Source: Bacillota bacterium
GTDB lineage: Bacteria; Bacillota; Ch66; Ch109
Length of the DNA: 64,000 nucleotides
Assembly (NCBI GenBank): GCA_013178275.1
Contig: JABLWZ010000001.1
Span: 248,001 to 312,000 of the forward strand
Direction of reading: 5' to 3'
Position 1 is the first letter of the stretch. Each line of letters opens with the position of its first letter. The position numbers and the translations under genes are program-made. The notes below the pieces were generated by a model. It was given only the letters and a program-made list of their open reading frames with translations. It did no database searches and was not told where the DNA came from. Shown here piece by piece: positions 17,890 through 26,381 of this stretch.

Positions 17890-19743
17890 CTAAAACTCAC
17901 ACCTGACGGTCATCCGGACGTCCGCTCCCTCCTCGGGAGAGATCAGGTACCGTGAGGTGTTCCCCTGGCTGAACGTGGGAGATCCGTGCTCAATATACTG
18001 GATCCGCCCTTCCCCGGGGTTTCCATCCGCAGCCGCCGGCTGCCCGATACCCAGGAAGGCCTGGCAGTGGCCGGGAGTGACCCGCGCCCTGACCCGGTAC
18101 TCCAGGTCCTGATCCAGCAGCCGATAGGTCTGCTCTATATCGACGACCGCTTCTCCTTTTTCGGTCTCGTGGATCTCCCTGCGGCTGACCCTGACCTCCA
18201 GGCCCCCGCCTTCTATCACCGAGTCCTCTATCTCCAGCCGGGGGATTGCAGCCGGTATCGACGGCGAGGCGCTCTCCCCGGTCTGGAAGCAGACGCAGCT
18301 TTCGCCCCAACCGTTTCGGTCACCTACCGCCAGGGCCCCGTAACCGGTAAAGTCCATACCCGAGCCGTACTTGAGCCGGTTCTCGATCCAGTAGGTCAGT
18401 TCCACCGAGCCCACCGGGACCTCGGGATGAACGAACCGGTGATAGATGACGCCGCCGGTTTCGGGCCGCACCACCAGTTCCTGCCGCTCGGTGCTGATGA
18501 CCATCTCCTGGCCGCCGTCCCGGTCCCAGTCACGCTTTTCCAGCATTCCCTGGCCCGGGTCGCGCTGGTTGAGGAGCGCCATCTGGGAACGGCTCAACCG
18601 CTGGGCCAGCATGAGGATCGCCTGCTGCTTAGGGTATTTCGCCGCTTCCTGAAAATAATCGGGGTAGGCCAGGTTGCGCAGCCGATGCAGGAGACGGTAG
18701 GCCAGCAGGCGGGTCTGGGGAAAGTAGCGGGACAGGAGTTCTTCCATGATCTCAAACCGCCGGGTGGAGTCCGCCAGGCCAAAACCCAGCAGGTCCAGCC
18801 AGTCCTGGGCAGCCGGGTAACGCTGGCGCAGGTTCCACAGCACCTGGGTCTCCAGCCGTCCCTGCTGCTCTTCCAGGTCTCTCAGGAGGTGGCGCGTGGT
18901 CTCCGGCATGGGAGTCCGGGTGTCCAGAACCTTTCCGTTGCCCAGCGCCCGCCTCAGGTAGTCCCGGAACCCCAGAAGTTCTATGCCGGGGTCTTCGACC
19001 AGTTCCTTCGCCAGCGCCTCGAAACAGAGCGCCCCGGCGGCGATCTCCTCCGGCCCCCGCGAGAAGTCAAGCCTGACTTCCACCACTACGGACCCGGTCC
19101 CCTGCCCCCTGACATCTCCTATCACCTCGCCCGGCTTGTACCCGGCAGCGTCGTATCTCAGATGCACCGGGGCCTGGTAGGATAAGGTTTCCGCGATCTC
19201 CTGCAGTATGATTATTCGGGATTGACTATCGTCTTTACCCGGGTCCCCGGTCCCGGGTTTTTCAAGCTCGACCACTAAAAGAGGCGAGGCGTTCAGCTCC
19301 GCGGCGACGCGGCCCAGGCTCCGCCGGGGATGCTCGGAGAGTCTTCCCTGGGGGCAGTATATCCCCTCCCAGCTGGGCGACCTGACCCCGAAGGTCATCG
19401 CTGCCAATGCCGCGTAGTTGCTCAGCTGATAATAGAAGTCATCGGTACGGCTGGACAGCTCCACCAGGTTGTTGTCCAGGGGAGACGCGATTATGCCCAG
19501 CTGGCCCGATGCCGCCAGGGTTCTGAGGCGGAGCAGGGCCGGGTGGTACTCCTCCGCCTGGAGGGCGTTCAGCAGGGGTCCGGCTACCAGGAGCCCCGCG
19601 TTAAAATTCAGGTGATCGTAAACCGCCGCTTCCAGGGTATCCACCCAGGCCGTAAACCCGGCCGCAATGCCTGCGGGCAGAGGCTGGTAATTGCTGAATT
19701 GAAAGTTGATAAATAAAACCAGTCCGGTTTTTCCTTCTGGCAA
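17890..19743 (-). CDS. GH57-like protein lacking the usual catalytic Glu
   Basis: About 617 residues. The N-terminal part follows the GH57 pattern (INFQFSNYQPLP, then LVAGPLLNALQ, LAASGQLGIIASPLDNNLVEL, then GVRSPSWEGIYCPQGRLSE). Where active members have G-x-W-L-P-E, this protein reads GIYCPQG, so the nucleophile position appears to be Gln. The C-terminal half (about 390-617) is beta-rich, like the C-terminal domain of GH57 amylases and glucanotransferases. It may bind glucan without cutting it. The TTG start at 19743 has AAAGGAGAG upstream; an in-frame ATG at 19833 would add 30 residues with no ribosome site. It lies upstream of glgC on the same strand. Confidence 0.65.
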   Translation of the reverse strand: MPEGKTGLVLFINFQFSNYQPLPAGIAAGFTAWVDTLEAAVYDHLNFNAGLLVAGPLLNALQAEEYHPALLRLRTLAASGQLGIIASPLDNNLVELSSRTDDFYYQLSNYAALAAMTFGVRSPSWEGIYCPQGRLSEHPRRSLGRVAAELNASPLLVVELEKPGTGDPGKDDSQSRIIILQEIAETLSYQAPVHLRYDAAGYKPGEVIGDVRGQGTGSVVVEVRLDFSRGPEEIAAGALCFEALAKELVEDPGIELLGFRDYLRRALGNGKVLDTRTPMPETTRHLLRDLEEQQGRLETQVLWNLRQRYPAAQDWLDLLGFGLADSTRRFEIMEELLSRYFPQTRLLAYRLLHRLRNLAYPDYFQEAAKYPKQQAILMLAQRLSRSQMALLNQRDPGQGMLEKRDWDRDGGQEMVISTERQELVVRPETGGVIYHRFVHPEVPVGSVELTYWIENRLKYGSGMDFTGYGALAVGDRNGWGESCVCFQTGESASPSIPAAIPRLEIEDSVIEGGGLEVRVSRREIHETEKGEAVVDIEQTYRLLDQDLEYRVRARVTPGHCQAFLGIGQPAAADGNPGEGRIQYIEHGSPTFSQGNTSRYLISPEEGADVRMTVRCEF

Positions 19744-19910
19744 GGTCTGGTCTCTCTCCTTTCTGTGTACCCAGTTGGTAATCCCTCTATATAGATTTCG
19801 CCCATCAAGCCCAGTTTCCTCCCGGGGATGCATTTAGTATGCGGTTAAACCGGCTGGGCCATAAAGCTGAGTACTGCAAAATTCCGCTTCGGCCATGGGC
19901 CGGAGTCGGT

Positions 19911-19939
19911 TTGACTTGTTTTCGGGGGTGTGCTATAAT
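19911..19939 (+). promoter_or_regulatory. Sigma-A promoter for the tRNA pair
   Basis: TTGACT (19911-19916), a 17-base spacer and a perfect TATAAT (19934-19939). Transcription would start near 19946 and run through tRNA-Gly and tRNA-Arg. No other gene lies between. Confidence 0.85.
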
Positions 19940-19951
19940 AGCTTTGCGTTT

Positions 19952-19964
19952 GCGGGTGTAGCTC
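19952..19964 (+). other. Partial copy of the tRNA-Gly 5' end
   Basis: GCGGGTGTAGCTC is identical to the first 13 bases of the tRNA-Gly gene at 20068, with matching TTT just before it. The copy then diverges (GCAAGCGGGACC) and cannot fold as a tRNA. It lies in the leader of the tRNA transcript and looks like a remnant of a local duplication. Confidence 0.55.
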
Positions 19965-20067
19965 GCAAGCGGGACCGTCAGCCGCATTGGAAATAGTCGG
20001 ATCCGTTTGGTTAAAAGCGATAAAAAGCTTGATCGGTAGGTTTAAAGCGACAAATGAAAGCTTTTTT

Positions 20068-20141
20068 GCGGGTGTAGCTCAATGGTAGAGCCCTAGCCTT
20101 CCAAGCTAGTTACGTGGGTTCGATTCCCATCACCCGCTCCA
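20068..20141 (+). tRNA. tRNA-Gly (anticodon TCC)
   Basis: 74 bases with encoded CCA. The acceptor stem GCGGGTG pairs with CACCCGC, the D arm is GCTC-AATGGTA-GAGC, the anticodon stem CTAGC/GCTAG holds the loop CTTCCAA (anticodon TCC), and the T arm is GTGGG-TTCGATT-CCCAT. All four helices pair fully. Confidence 0.97.
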
Positions 20142-20142
20142 G

Positions 20143-20217
20143 GCGCCCGTAGCTCAGGGGATAGAGCGCTGGCCTCCGGAGCCAGGAGCACAGGTTCGAT
20201 TCCTGTCGGGCGCACCA
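20143..20217 (+). tRNA. tRNA-Arg (anticodon CCG)
   Basis: 75 bases with encoded CCA. The acceptor GCGCCCG pairs with CGGGCGC, the anticodon stem CTGGC/GCCAG holds CTCCGGA (anticodon CCG), and the T loop is TTCGATT. It starts two bases after tRNA-Gly, so both come from one precursor. Confidence 0.97.
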
Positions 20218-20373
20218 TGATTATGAAAGCCGCTCGTTTTTCGAGGGGTTTTTCCTTTTGGGCGCCATGTATTACTGTATACTTTGCCGGGGATGCCAAT
20301 ATCTGCCCTTTTTTGTGATATTATTATTGTGCGGTTTTTAACAAGCTTTATTGGGAAAGGAGCGTAAACAACC

Positions 20374-21438
20374 TTGACCTACAAAGTCACCTTAATACCT
20401 GGAGACGGCACCGGCCCCGAATTGGTCGAAGCGACCCGCCGGGTGATCGACGCCACCGGGGTTGATATCGAGTGGGAACTGATGGAAGCCGGCAGCGACG
20501 TTATGGATAAGTACGGAACTCCCCTCCCCGAACCGGTCCTGGAGAGCGTCCGCCGAAACCGGATCGCCCTGAAGGGTCCCATCACCACGCCTATCGGAAC
20601 CGGCTTCAGGAGTGTGAACGTGGCCCTGAGGCACAGCCTCGAACTCTATGCCTGTCTCCGTCCATGCAAGAGCTACCCGGGAGTCCGTTCCCGCTATTCC
20701 GATATAGACCTGGTTCTGATCCGGGAAAACAGCGAGGACCTGTATGCCGGGGTGGAGTTTGACCTCGGGTCCCCGGAGGCTGAAACCATCCGTTCGATGA
20801 GCAACGGCAAGATAAAGAACCCGTCGGCCATCTCCATCAAGCCGATCTCGGCCGAGGGCAGCCGGAAGATCATCCGGTTCGCCTTCGACTACGCGGTGAA
20901 GAACGGACGCCGCAAGGTCACCGCCGTGGCCAAGGCCAACATCATGAAGTTCACCGACGGGCTTTTTTACCGGACAGCGCAGGAGATCGCGGCCGAGTAC
21001 CCCGGGATAGAGTATGAGGAGGTGCTGGTCGACGCCATGTGCATGCAGCTGGTGCAGCGCCCCGAGGCTTACGACGTGATCGTCACCGAGAACCTGTACG
21101 GGGACATCCTCTCAGACCTGTGCGCCGGCCTGGTAGGTGGGCTGGGCGTGGCCCCGGGCGCCAACCTCGGCTACGAGGCGGCGGTCTTCGAGGCCACCCA
21201 CGGATCGGCCCCCAAGTACAAGGGGATGAACAAGGTGAACCCCACCGCGGTCCTGCTCTCGGGCAAGCTGATGCTGGAACACATGGGCGAGCTGGAGGCC
21301 GCCCGACGGGTGGAGCAGGCGGTGGCGGCGGTGATCGCCGAGGGTAAGTACGTCACCTACGATATGAAGCCTGACCGCAACGACCCGACTGCTGTCGGCA
21401 CCTCCCAGATGGCCGACGCTATAATCGCCCGTTTGTAG
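20374..21438 (+). CDS. Isocitrate/isopropylmalate dehydrogenase family, probably NAD-isocitrate dehydrogenase
   Basis: A 354-residue beta-decarboxylating dehydrogenase. Visible motifs: [11 protein letters not shown] at the N-terminus, substrate-binding [35 protein letters not shown], and the metal-binding stretch [22 protein letters not shown], then [12 protein letters not shown]. The S-x-N-x-x-LR phosphate site and the [10 protein letters not shown] block fit isocitrate rather than isopropylmalate dehydrogenase, though homoisocitrate dehydrogenase is a possible alternative. It would convert isocitrate to 2-oxoglutarate, feeding glutamate synthesis. TTG start at 20374 with GAAAGGAG upstream. 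A strong terminator follows; the gene stands alone after the tRNAs. Confidence 0.85.
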   Translation: MTYKVTLIPGDGTGPELVEATRRVIDATGVDIEWELMEAGSDVMDKYGTPLPEPVLESVRRNRIALKGPITTPIGTGFRSVNVALRHSLELYACLRPCKSYPGVRSRYSDIDLVLIRENSEDLYAGVEFDLGSPEAETIRSMSNGKIKNPSAISIKPISAEGSRKIIRFAFDYAVKNGRRKVTAVAKANIMKFTDGLFYRTAQEIAAEYPGIEYEEVLVDAMCMQLVQRPEAYDVIVTENLYGDILSDLCAGLVGGLGVAPGANLGYEAAVFEATHGSAPKYKGMNKVNPTAVLLSGKLMLEHMGELEAARRVEQAVAAVIAEGKYVTYDMKPDRNDPTAVGTSQMADAIIARL

Positions 21439-21455
21439 AACGCTGTAATTAGAAT

Positions 21456-21491
21456 AACCAGGACAGTCTATAGGGCTGTCCTGGTTTTTTT
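21456..21491 (+). terminator. Intrinsic terminator of the dehydrogenase gene
   Basis: An 11-bp stem (AACCAGGACAG / CTGTCCTGGTT) with a 9-base loop is followed by a run of seven T. A textbook rho-independent terminator. Confidence 0.95.
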
Positions 21492-21585
21492 ACGCTGCCG
21501 AAAGTAAAAATTAACCGGGAATTCATTCAGGCTTAACTAAAAAACGCTATAATTGGTTTAATACGGTGAAGGTGGGTTAAGCTGC

Positions 21586-22770
21586 ATGTTTTGCGGAAAT
21601 AACTATACTGATAAAACGCCTGAAGTGGAGAAGACCATGGTTAACTCGCTGTGGTTGTACCGGTTTTTCGATATAGCGGAAGAGATCGACCTGGCGAAGG
21701 TGGAGGAGATACTGTCCCAGACCCGCACCGCGTCGAGGGTCAGGCTGACCCGGTTCTCCTGCCGCTCGGTCCAGTTCCGGGACCCGCCGGTCACCGTAGA
21801 CCTCGGCGGGACCAGGATCCGGCTCAAAGACGGGACCACCGTGCTGGGGAGCTTCAGCGGCAAGATATACGACCTGGGGGTGATCGGGATCGCCTTGAAG
21901 GTCGAGCTTGGAGACCGAAGCTTCGAGGAGATCAAGCGCCTGGGGATAGTACTGACCGCCGAGGGTGAGTGCTTGAACGATTCCGGCATCGTGTCGGTGG
22001 AGACGCCGGGCCAGGGCAGCGATGAAGCCAGCCGGACCGGCGACGAGCTGGAAGACGCCTTCCTGAACCAGAAGAGATCGGTCTGCCAGCTGCTGGGGCC
22101 GGCCCTGACCAAACCCAGCGGCCAGGACTTCATGGAGGACTATACCCTGTACTTCTTCACCTCCTGGGACGAATCCTGGGACCCCGCGCCCCTGCTGCTG
22201 GCGGAAGACGAGCCCCTGAGCCAGCAGTCAAGGAACGATACCCTGCGCCACTCGCTTTCCTACGGCCCGGAAGACCTGACCATCATCACCTGGGACGCGG
22301 CCCTGGTCTACGACGCCACCGGCGGCTCCGACATCCCCGACCTGCTGGAGTTTGCCGTGGTGGAGCTGCTCGAACTGAGGTATTACGACCGGCTGCTGGA
22401 TAAAGAGATGGAGAAGATGTACAAAGAGATAGAGGCGGTCGGGTACGGGTTCGGCCGCCTGAGCAAGTACCGCCGCCTGATGAAGCGCCTGATGGAGCTG
22501 GTTTTGGACATCACGGAGGTCACCGAGCGGATTCATAACTCGTTAAAGGTGACCGGCGACGTTTTCTATGCCCGCGTTTACGGCACCGCGCTGACCGCCT
22601 TCCGCACCCGCGCCTGGATGGAGAGCGTCGAGCGCAAGGTGGCCCTGATCCAGCAGAACTACAGCCTATTGAGCGGCGAGGTGATAAACCAGCGCAGTAT
22701 GATGCTGGAGTGGGCCATCGTGATTTTGATATCGGTCGAGATCATCCTGGGACTGCTCCGGCTGCTTTGA
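21586..22770 (+). CDS. RMD1/YagE (DUF155) family protein
   Basis: A 394-residue protein. The C-terminal part (about 250-394) has the DUF155 pattern: a long helical stretch with SVERKVALIQQNYSLLSGEVINQRSMMLEW followed by a single membrane anchor AIVILISVEIILGLLRLL. The homologue Rmd1 is a mitochondrial/meiotic protein in yeast; the bacterial role is not known. Topology would be cytoplasmic with a C-terminal tail anchor. ATG at 21586 lies nine bases after GGTGAAGGTGGG; TATAAT is present at about 21550. The N-terminal 220 residues are less conserved and were not assigned. Confidence 0.75.
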   Translation: MFCGNNYTDKTPEVEKTMVNSLWLYRFFDIAEEIDLAKVEEILSQTRTASRVRLTRFSCRSVQFRDPPVTVDLGGTRIRLKDGTTVLGSFSGKIYDLGVIGIALKVELGDRSFEEIKRLGIVLTAEGECLNDSGIVSVETPGQGSDEASRTGDELEDAFLNQKRSVCQLLGPALTKPSGQDFMEDYTLYFFTSWDESWDPAPLLLAEDEPLSQQSRNDTLRHSLSYGPEDLTIITWDAALVYDATGGSDIPDLLEFAVVELLELRYYDRLLDKEMEKMYKEIEAVGYGFGRLSKYRRLMKRLMELVLDITEVTERIHNSLKVTGDVFYARVYGTALTAFRTRAWMESVERKVALIQQNYSLLSGEVINQRSMMLEWAIVILISVEIILGLLRLL

Positions 22771-22783
22771 TCCTTTACCCGCT

Positions 22784-23152
22784 TTATTCCTCTTGAGCCT
22801 GATCCGATTCCCCTTCAGAACCCTCGCCACTATCGCTTTTGCTCCGCATCCCGGCGCCGCCGGCTCCTCTTCCCTCGCGGGGAGGAACCGTGACGATGAT
22901 GTTCGGCGGGCTGGTCGGTACCGGGGTCGTGCCGGGTAGACCCATCGGCGCTATAACCCCGAACAGGCCCGAGCTGGTAGCGGCCGGCTGGATAAACGGG
23001 CCAACCGCCGGCGGGGCAAAGATCGGCGGGGTCAACCCCAATCCCTGGTTCATCGGCAGGGTGACCTCCACCCGGGTCCCGGTGGACTGGCCTCCCTGGG
23101 CCGTGGACTTGTCGGTCGTGGGCTTGTCGCTTTCACTGCCTTTGGTTCCCAA
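22784..23152 (-). CDS. Low-complexity proline/glycine-rich protein near cotJ
   Basis: About 122 residues, rich in Pro, Gly, Ser and Thr (for example GLTPPIFAPPAVGPFIQPAA and NIIVTVPPREGRGAGGAG), ending in an acidic GEGSEGESDQAQEE tail. No domain is recognised and there is no signal peptide. A TTG start at 23152 has AGAGG eight bases upstream; GTG at 23161 is the alternative. It is divergent from cotJABC, with a 163-base gap between them. The composition and position would suit a spore-surface protein, but this is only an inference. Confidence 0.6.
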   Translation of the reverse strand: MGTKGSESDKPTTDKSTAQGGQSTGTRVEVTLPMNQGLGLTPPIFAPPAVGPFIQPAATSSGLFGVIAPMGLPGTTPVPTSPPNIIVTVPPREGRGAGGAGMRSKSDSGEGSEGESDQAQEE

Positions 23153-23315
23153 AGGTATCACCTCTTTTTTAAGCTAGTTTCCCTGGATTGTATTGCAGCT
23201 ATCCCGGCAAAAACTGTCATCACTCCGTCCGCTCCCAAAGTATATGTAACTCCCGGCCATAACAGCGAATATAATGCATTAACCTGGCGACTGAAAGGAG
23301 GTATTCAGTACCACC

Positions 23316-23468
23316 ATGAAAGACAAGGAAAAACCCGCCAAGCAACTGGCGCGCGCCTATATACCGAATCAGACCTATAACGAACGCTGGCAGCCCATGG
23401 AGGGTTTGAAGCGGGGAACCATATTCCCCGAACTTTATCGTCCTTATGAAAAGATGGACCACGGCTAA
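23316..23468 (+). CDS. cotJA: Spore coat associated protein CotJA
   Basis: A 50-residue protein with LARAYIPNQTYNERWQPMEG and LKRGTIFPELYRPY, the CotJA hallmark of a short conserved peptide that ends in a Pro-Glu-Leu-Tyr-x-Pro-Tyr box. It is needed for CotJC assembly into the spore coat. ATG at 23316; AAGGAGG lies 14 bases upstream, a long spacing. It is followed by cotJB and cotJC with short gaps, the conserved cotJ order, expected to be expressed in the mother cell during sporulation. Confidence 0.93.
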   Translation: MKDKEKPAKQLARAYIPNQTYNERWQPMEGLKRGTIFPELYRPYEKMDHG

Positions 23469-23502
23469 AAACGATTACATCCTGAAGGTGGTGTTTCAAT
23501 AG

Positions 23503-23760
23503 ATGGACAGAGACCAGAAACGGGAACTGATAGCCATCATGGCCCTGGAGTTCACCGCGGTGGAGTTCAACCTCTACCTGGACACCCACCCCGATGACCG
23601 CAAGGCCTTAAACGACTTCTATTCCACAAACCAGCAGCTTAAAAAGTTAAAAAGGGATTACGAAAGCAAATACGGTCCCCTGACCGTCTCCGGCCGTACC
23701 CCGAACAAACAGGCCTGGAAGTGGATATGCGACCCGTGGCCCTGGGAAATGGTCTTTTAA
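23503..23760 (+). CDS. cotJB: Spore coat protein CotJB
   Basis: 85 residues, matching the CotJB family: a helical N-terminus (IAIMALEFTAVEFNLYLDTHPDDRKAL), a KKLKRDYESKYGPL middle, and the C-terminal W-KWICDPWPWEMVF tail with the diagnostic PWPWE box. AAGGTGGTG precedes the ATG. It lies between cotJA (34-base gap) and cotJC (16-base gap). Confidence 0.95.
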   Translation: MDRDQKRELIAIMALEFTAVEFNLYLDTHPDDRKALNDFYSTNQQLKKLKRDYESKYGPLTVSGRTPNKQAWKWICDPWPWEMVF

Positions 23761-23776
23761 GGAGGGATACGGCAAG

Positions 23777-24349
23777 ATGTGGATTTACGAGAAGAAACTG
23801 GAATACCCGGTACGGGTCGACGGGCCCAACCCCAAGCTGGCCAAGGCCATCATAACCCAGTACGGCGGGCCGGACGGTGAGCTGGGCGCCTCCCTGCGCT
23901 ACCTCACCCAGCGCTACACCATGCCCCTCCCCCAGGCCAAGGCGCTGCTGACAGATATCGGAACCGAGGAGCTTGCGCACATGGAGATCGTCGCCACGAT
24001 AGTCTTCAACCTGATCAAGGACGCGAGCATAGAGCAGATCAAGGCCGAGGGCATGGAGGGGTACTACGCCGACCACGATCGGGGGATCTATTTCGTGAAC
24101 GGGGACGGGGTCCCCTGGACGGCGGCTTACATTCAAAGCAAGGGGGACCCGATCACCGACATCTACGAGAACATGGCGGCCGAGCAGAAGGCCCGCTCGA
24201 CCTACGAGTGGCTGATAAACCTGTCCGACGACCCGGGGGCCACCGACACCCTGAAGTTCCTGCGGTCGCGGGAAGTGGTGCACTTCCAGCGGTTCGGGGA
24301 GATGCTGAATCAGCTCTACGAGTATTACCAGAGCAAGAAATTCTATTAA
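23777..24349 (+). CDS. cotJC: Manganese-catalase-like spore coat protein CotJC
   Basis: 190 residues of the ferritin-like di-manganese catalase family. Metal-ligand candidates are visible in the helices: Glu in GTEELAHMEIV with its E-x-x-H pattern, and Glu in EKARS-type and REVVHFQRFGE segments later. It may protect the spore by removing peroxide and is a structural coat protein in Bacillus. ATG follows TAAGGAGGGATACGGCAAG. It is the last gene of the operon, closed by a terminator at 24366-24398. Confidence 0.95.
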   Translation: MWIYEKKLEYPVRVDGPNPKLAKAIITQYGGPDGELGASLRYLTQRYTMPLPQAKALLTDIGTEELAHMEIVATIVFNLIKDASIEQIKAEGMEGYYADHDRGIYFVNGDGVPWTAAYIQSKGDPITDIYENMAAEQKARSTYEWLINLSDDPGATDTLKFLRSREVVHFQRFGEMLNQLYEYYQSKKFY

Positions 24350-24365
24350 ACAACCGATACCGGAA

Positions 24366-24398
24366 AAGGCGGGAGAGGATTCCCGCCTTAATTGTTTT
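24366..24398 (+). terminator. Terminator of the cotJ operon
   Basis: AAGGCGGGA (24366-24374) pairs with TCCCGCCTT (24381-24389), followed by AATTGTTTT. It lies 17 bases past the cotJC stop. Confidence 0.85.
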
Positions 24399-24405
24399 AC
24401 AGCGT

Positions 24406-24436
24406 AAAAACCCCGGACCTCCCGCGGTCCGGGGTT
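24406..24436 (-). terminator. Terminator of the coiled-coil gene
   Basis: CCCCGGACC and GGTCCGGGG pair around a six-base loop, followed on the minus strand by TTTTT. It faces the cotJ terminator across a convergent gap. Confidence 0.9.
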
Positions 24437-24456
24437 CGCGCCTGCATTATCCGTCT

Positions 24457-25653
24457 TTATGAGGAAACGGAGGAGGACGAGTCGGTCCCCCGGCCGAACA
24501 GCCGTACCAGGGAGAGCGCGAATCTGACCAGCCCGTGGTTTATCTGGTCCTCCAGCTGTCCCTTCTGGCGATTGACCTTGTCCAGTTTGCGCTGCAGCGA
24601 CGAGTTGTTGGAACTCAGCATCTCCGCCTTCAGTTCCAGTCCGTCGACCAACCGCTCCAGGTCCTCCTTCTCTTTCTTGGTCTCCTGCAGCTCCCGCAGC
24701 ATCTTGCTGCACTCGCCCTGGCGCAGGCGGACCTCCGCCTTCAGGTTGTCCAGGGTCTTGGTGTAGCGGGTGTCCATCTCCTCCTTGACCCGCTTCAGGT
24801 CGCTGCTCTGCTTCTCCAGGCTGGTGTTCTGGGCCAGCAGGATGTCGAACGATTCCTGCAGCTCTTTGTAAACCCGCTTGCTTTCCTTTAAATCCCTCCC
24901 TACCAGGAGCAGGTCCTGCTGCTTCTGCTTCAGTTCCGTCCTGAGGCCGGCGATCTCCTTCTCCGCCAGCTTCAGCTTCTCGTTGAGGGGCGCCGCCTCG
25001 TTGCCTGCGCTCACCTTCTTTCGCAGCTCCCCCACCGTTTCTTCCAGGGTCTTGATCGTCTTGGTCCGGTCCTCCAGGTCCTTGCTGAAGTGTATCAGCT
25101 CGGACTGGTAGCTGGCGATGGTCCGGTTGCGGTTTCTGGCCTCCTCCTCCAGGCGGGTTATCCTCTGCTTGAGGGACTTTATCTTTTTCTGCTGCTCCTG
25201 AACCAGCACCTCTTTTCTCTTCAATCGGTTGTCCAGGGTCTGGACCTGCTCGATCTCGTAGGCGGCCTCCAGGTCCTCCTCCAGCTCCTTCAGTTCTTCC
25301 AGGAAGGAGAGGTTGCCGGACGCCTTGCCGGGCAGGGGCAGCGCCAACGGAGCCGTGCTGGCGTTGGTCGCCCGGCCTTTACCCGCGACTGGTTCATCCG
25401 CCGGCGGCCGATTGGGGTTCACGACTGGTATATCCGCAACCGCGGCCGCCACCGGGGCCGGTTCCACTTTATTTTTCGCAGGGTTTACCGGTTCGCCGGC
25501 GTTGAGCTGGTCGATCGCCTGGTTTATTTTCTGCAGCAGGCTGTCCTTCGTCTGGCCGTTCTTGGATATTTCGGTCACCGGTATGCTTTTGGGGGCGAGG
25601 TAGTTCTGGCGCCCAGTATTGAAACCCTTATTCTGCGGTCGATTCTTGGCCAC
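24457..25653 (-). CDS. Coiled-coil protein of unknown function
   Basis: A 398-residue protein. Residues 1-115 are polar and low in complexity, including a Pro/Ala-rich run. Residues about 120-365 form a nearly continuous heptad coiled coil (NRLKRKEVLVQEQQKKIKSL and similar), and the tail after GLVRFALSLVRLFGRG is short and serine-rich. The GLVRFALSLVRLF segment is amphipathic and might bind membranes. GTG at 25653 follows GTAGGAGGTTTGATTCA. It is convergent with cotJABC. No enzyme domain is present; a structural role, possibly in the spore, is conceivable but unproven. Confidence 0.7.
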   Translation of the reverse strand: MAKNRPQNKGFNTGRQNYLAPKSIPVTEISKNGQTKDSLLQKINQAIDQLNAGEPVNPAKNKVEPAPVAAAVADIPVVNPNRPPADEPVAGKGRATNASTAPLALPLPGKASGNLSFLEELKELEEDLEAAYEIEQVQTLDNRLKRKEVLVQEQQKKIKSLKQRITRLEEEARNRNRTIASYQSELIHFSKDLEDRTKTIKTLEETVGELRKKVSAGNEAAPLNEKLKLAEKEIAGLRTELKQKQQDLLLVGRDLKESKRVYKELQESFDILLAQNTSLEKQSSDLKRVKEEMDTRYTKTLDNLKAEVRLRQGECSKMLRELQETKKEKEDLERLVDGLELKAEMLSSNNSSLQRKLDKVNRQKGQLEDQINHGLVRFALSLVRLFGRGTDSSSSVSS

Positions 25654-26381
25654 TGAATCAAACCTCCTACTTCGTTTTTGTTACAGTATCAAGTTCTTCG
25701 CTTTTAAAGGCTTTACCTTCAGTGTATTTTGTTATATATTGATAACCTCTCGGTTTTGCTGCCGCAACTCGGCGGGCGGCTGTCGAAGCCTTTTTCCCGA
25801 TTCGTCCGGAAAGGCCTTCCGGGGCCGCTGGTGTCTATAATTAAAAGAACCGCGAAGAAAAACTTGTCTGTCGCCAAGTCCCAAGGTGTAGGTAAAGTAA
25901 AGAACTGCTATTTAAACACGGCGGCGTATGTTAAATTTCAAACCGCTCTTCCCTTCGCAATAATCCCGCCGAAAGTCCCATTCTTCTAGCAGTACTATGA
26001 GCTGCTCCGTCCATAATCGGGGGAACCCTTTCCAACGCACATCCTGTGCTATCAAAAGCGATTGAAGTATCCTCCAATCGCTTTTGGAGGAATGGCTCGC
26101 AGACGTCCTGTCTGCTCACCCCGATTCTGTTCCTCCGCCACGCTCAGTACTGCTACAAAATTTGGACGTTGTCTTGCGGTCTTATAGTTCAGCGGCGGTT
26201 GCGGCAGTGCAGGACACGCCGCTGGGGTTTCTTCTCTTGCAACAGCATTCAATCGGCCCCAAACCTGCAAAGTAATGTCAAGGGCAAAAAAAGCAAACTG
26301 TTTGAATAGGTAAAAAGGAGTATTATATACTAAGCAGCCGCAGAATTGCGTCAGCCAAAAGAAATATTCAGGGTAGGTAAC

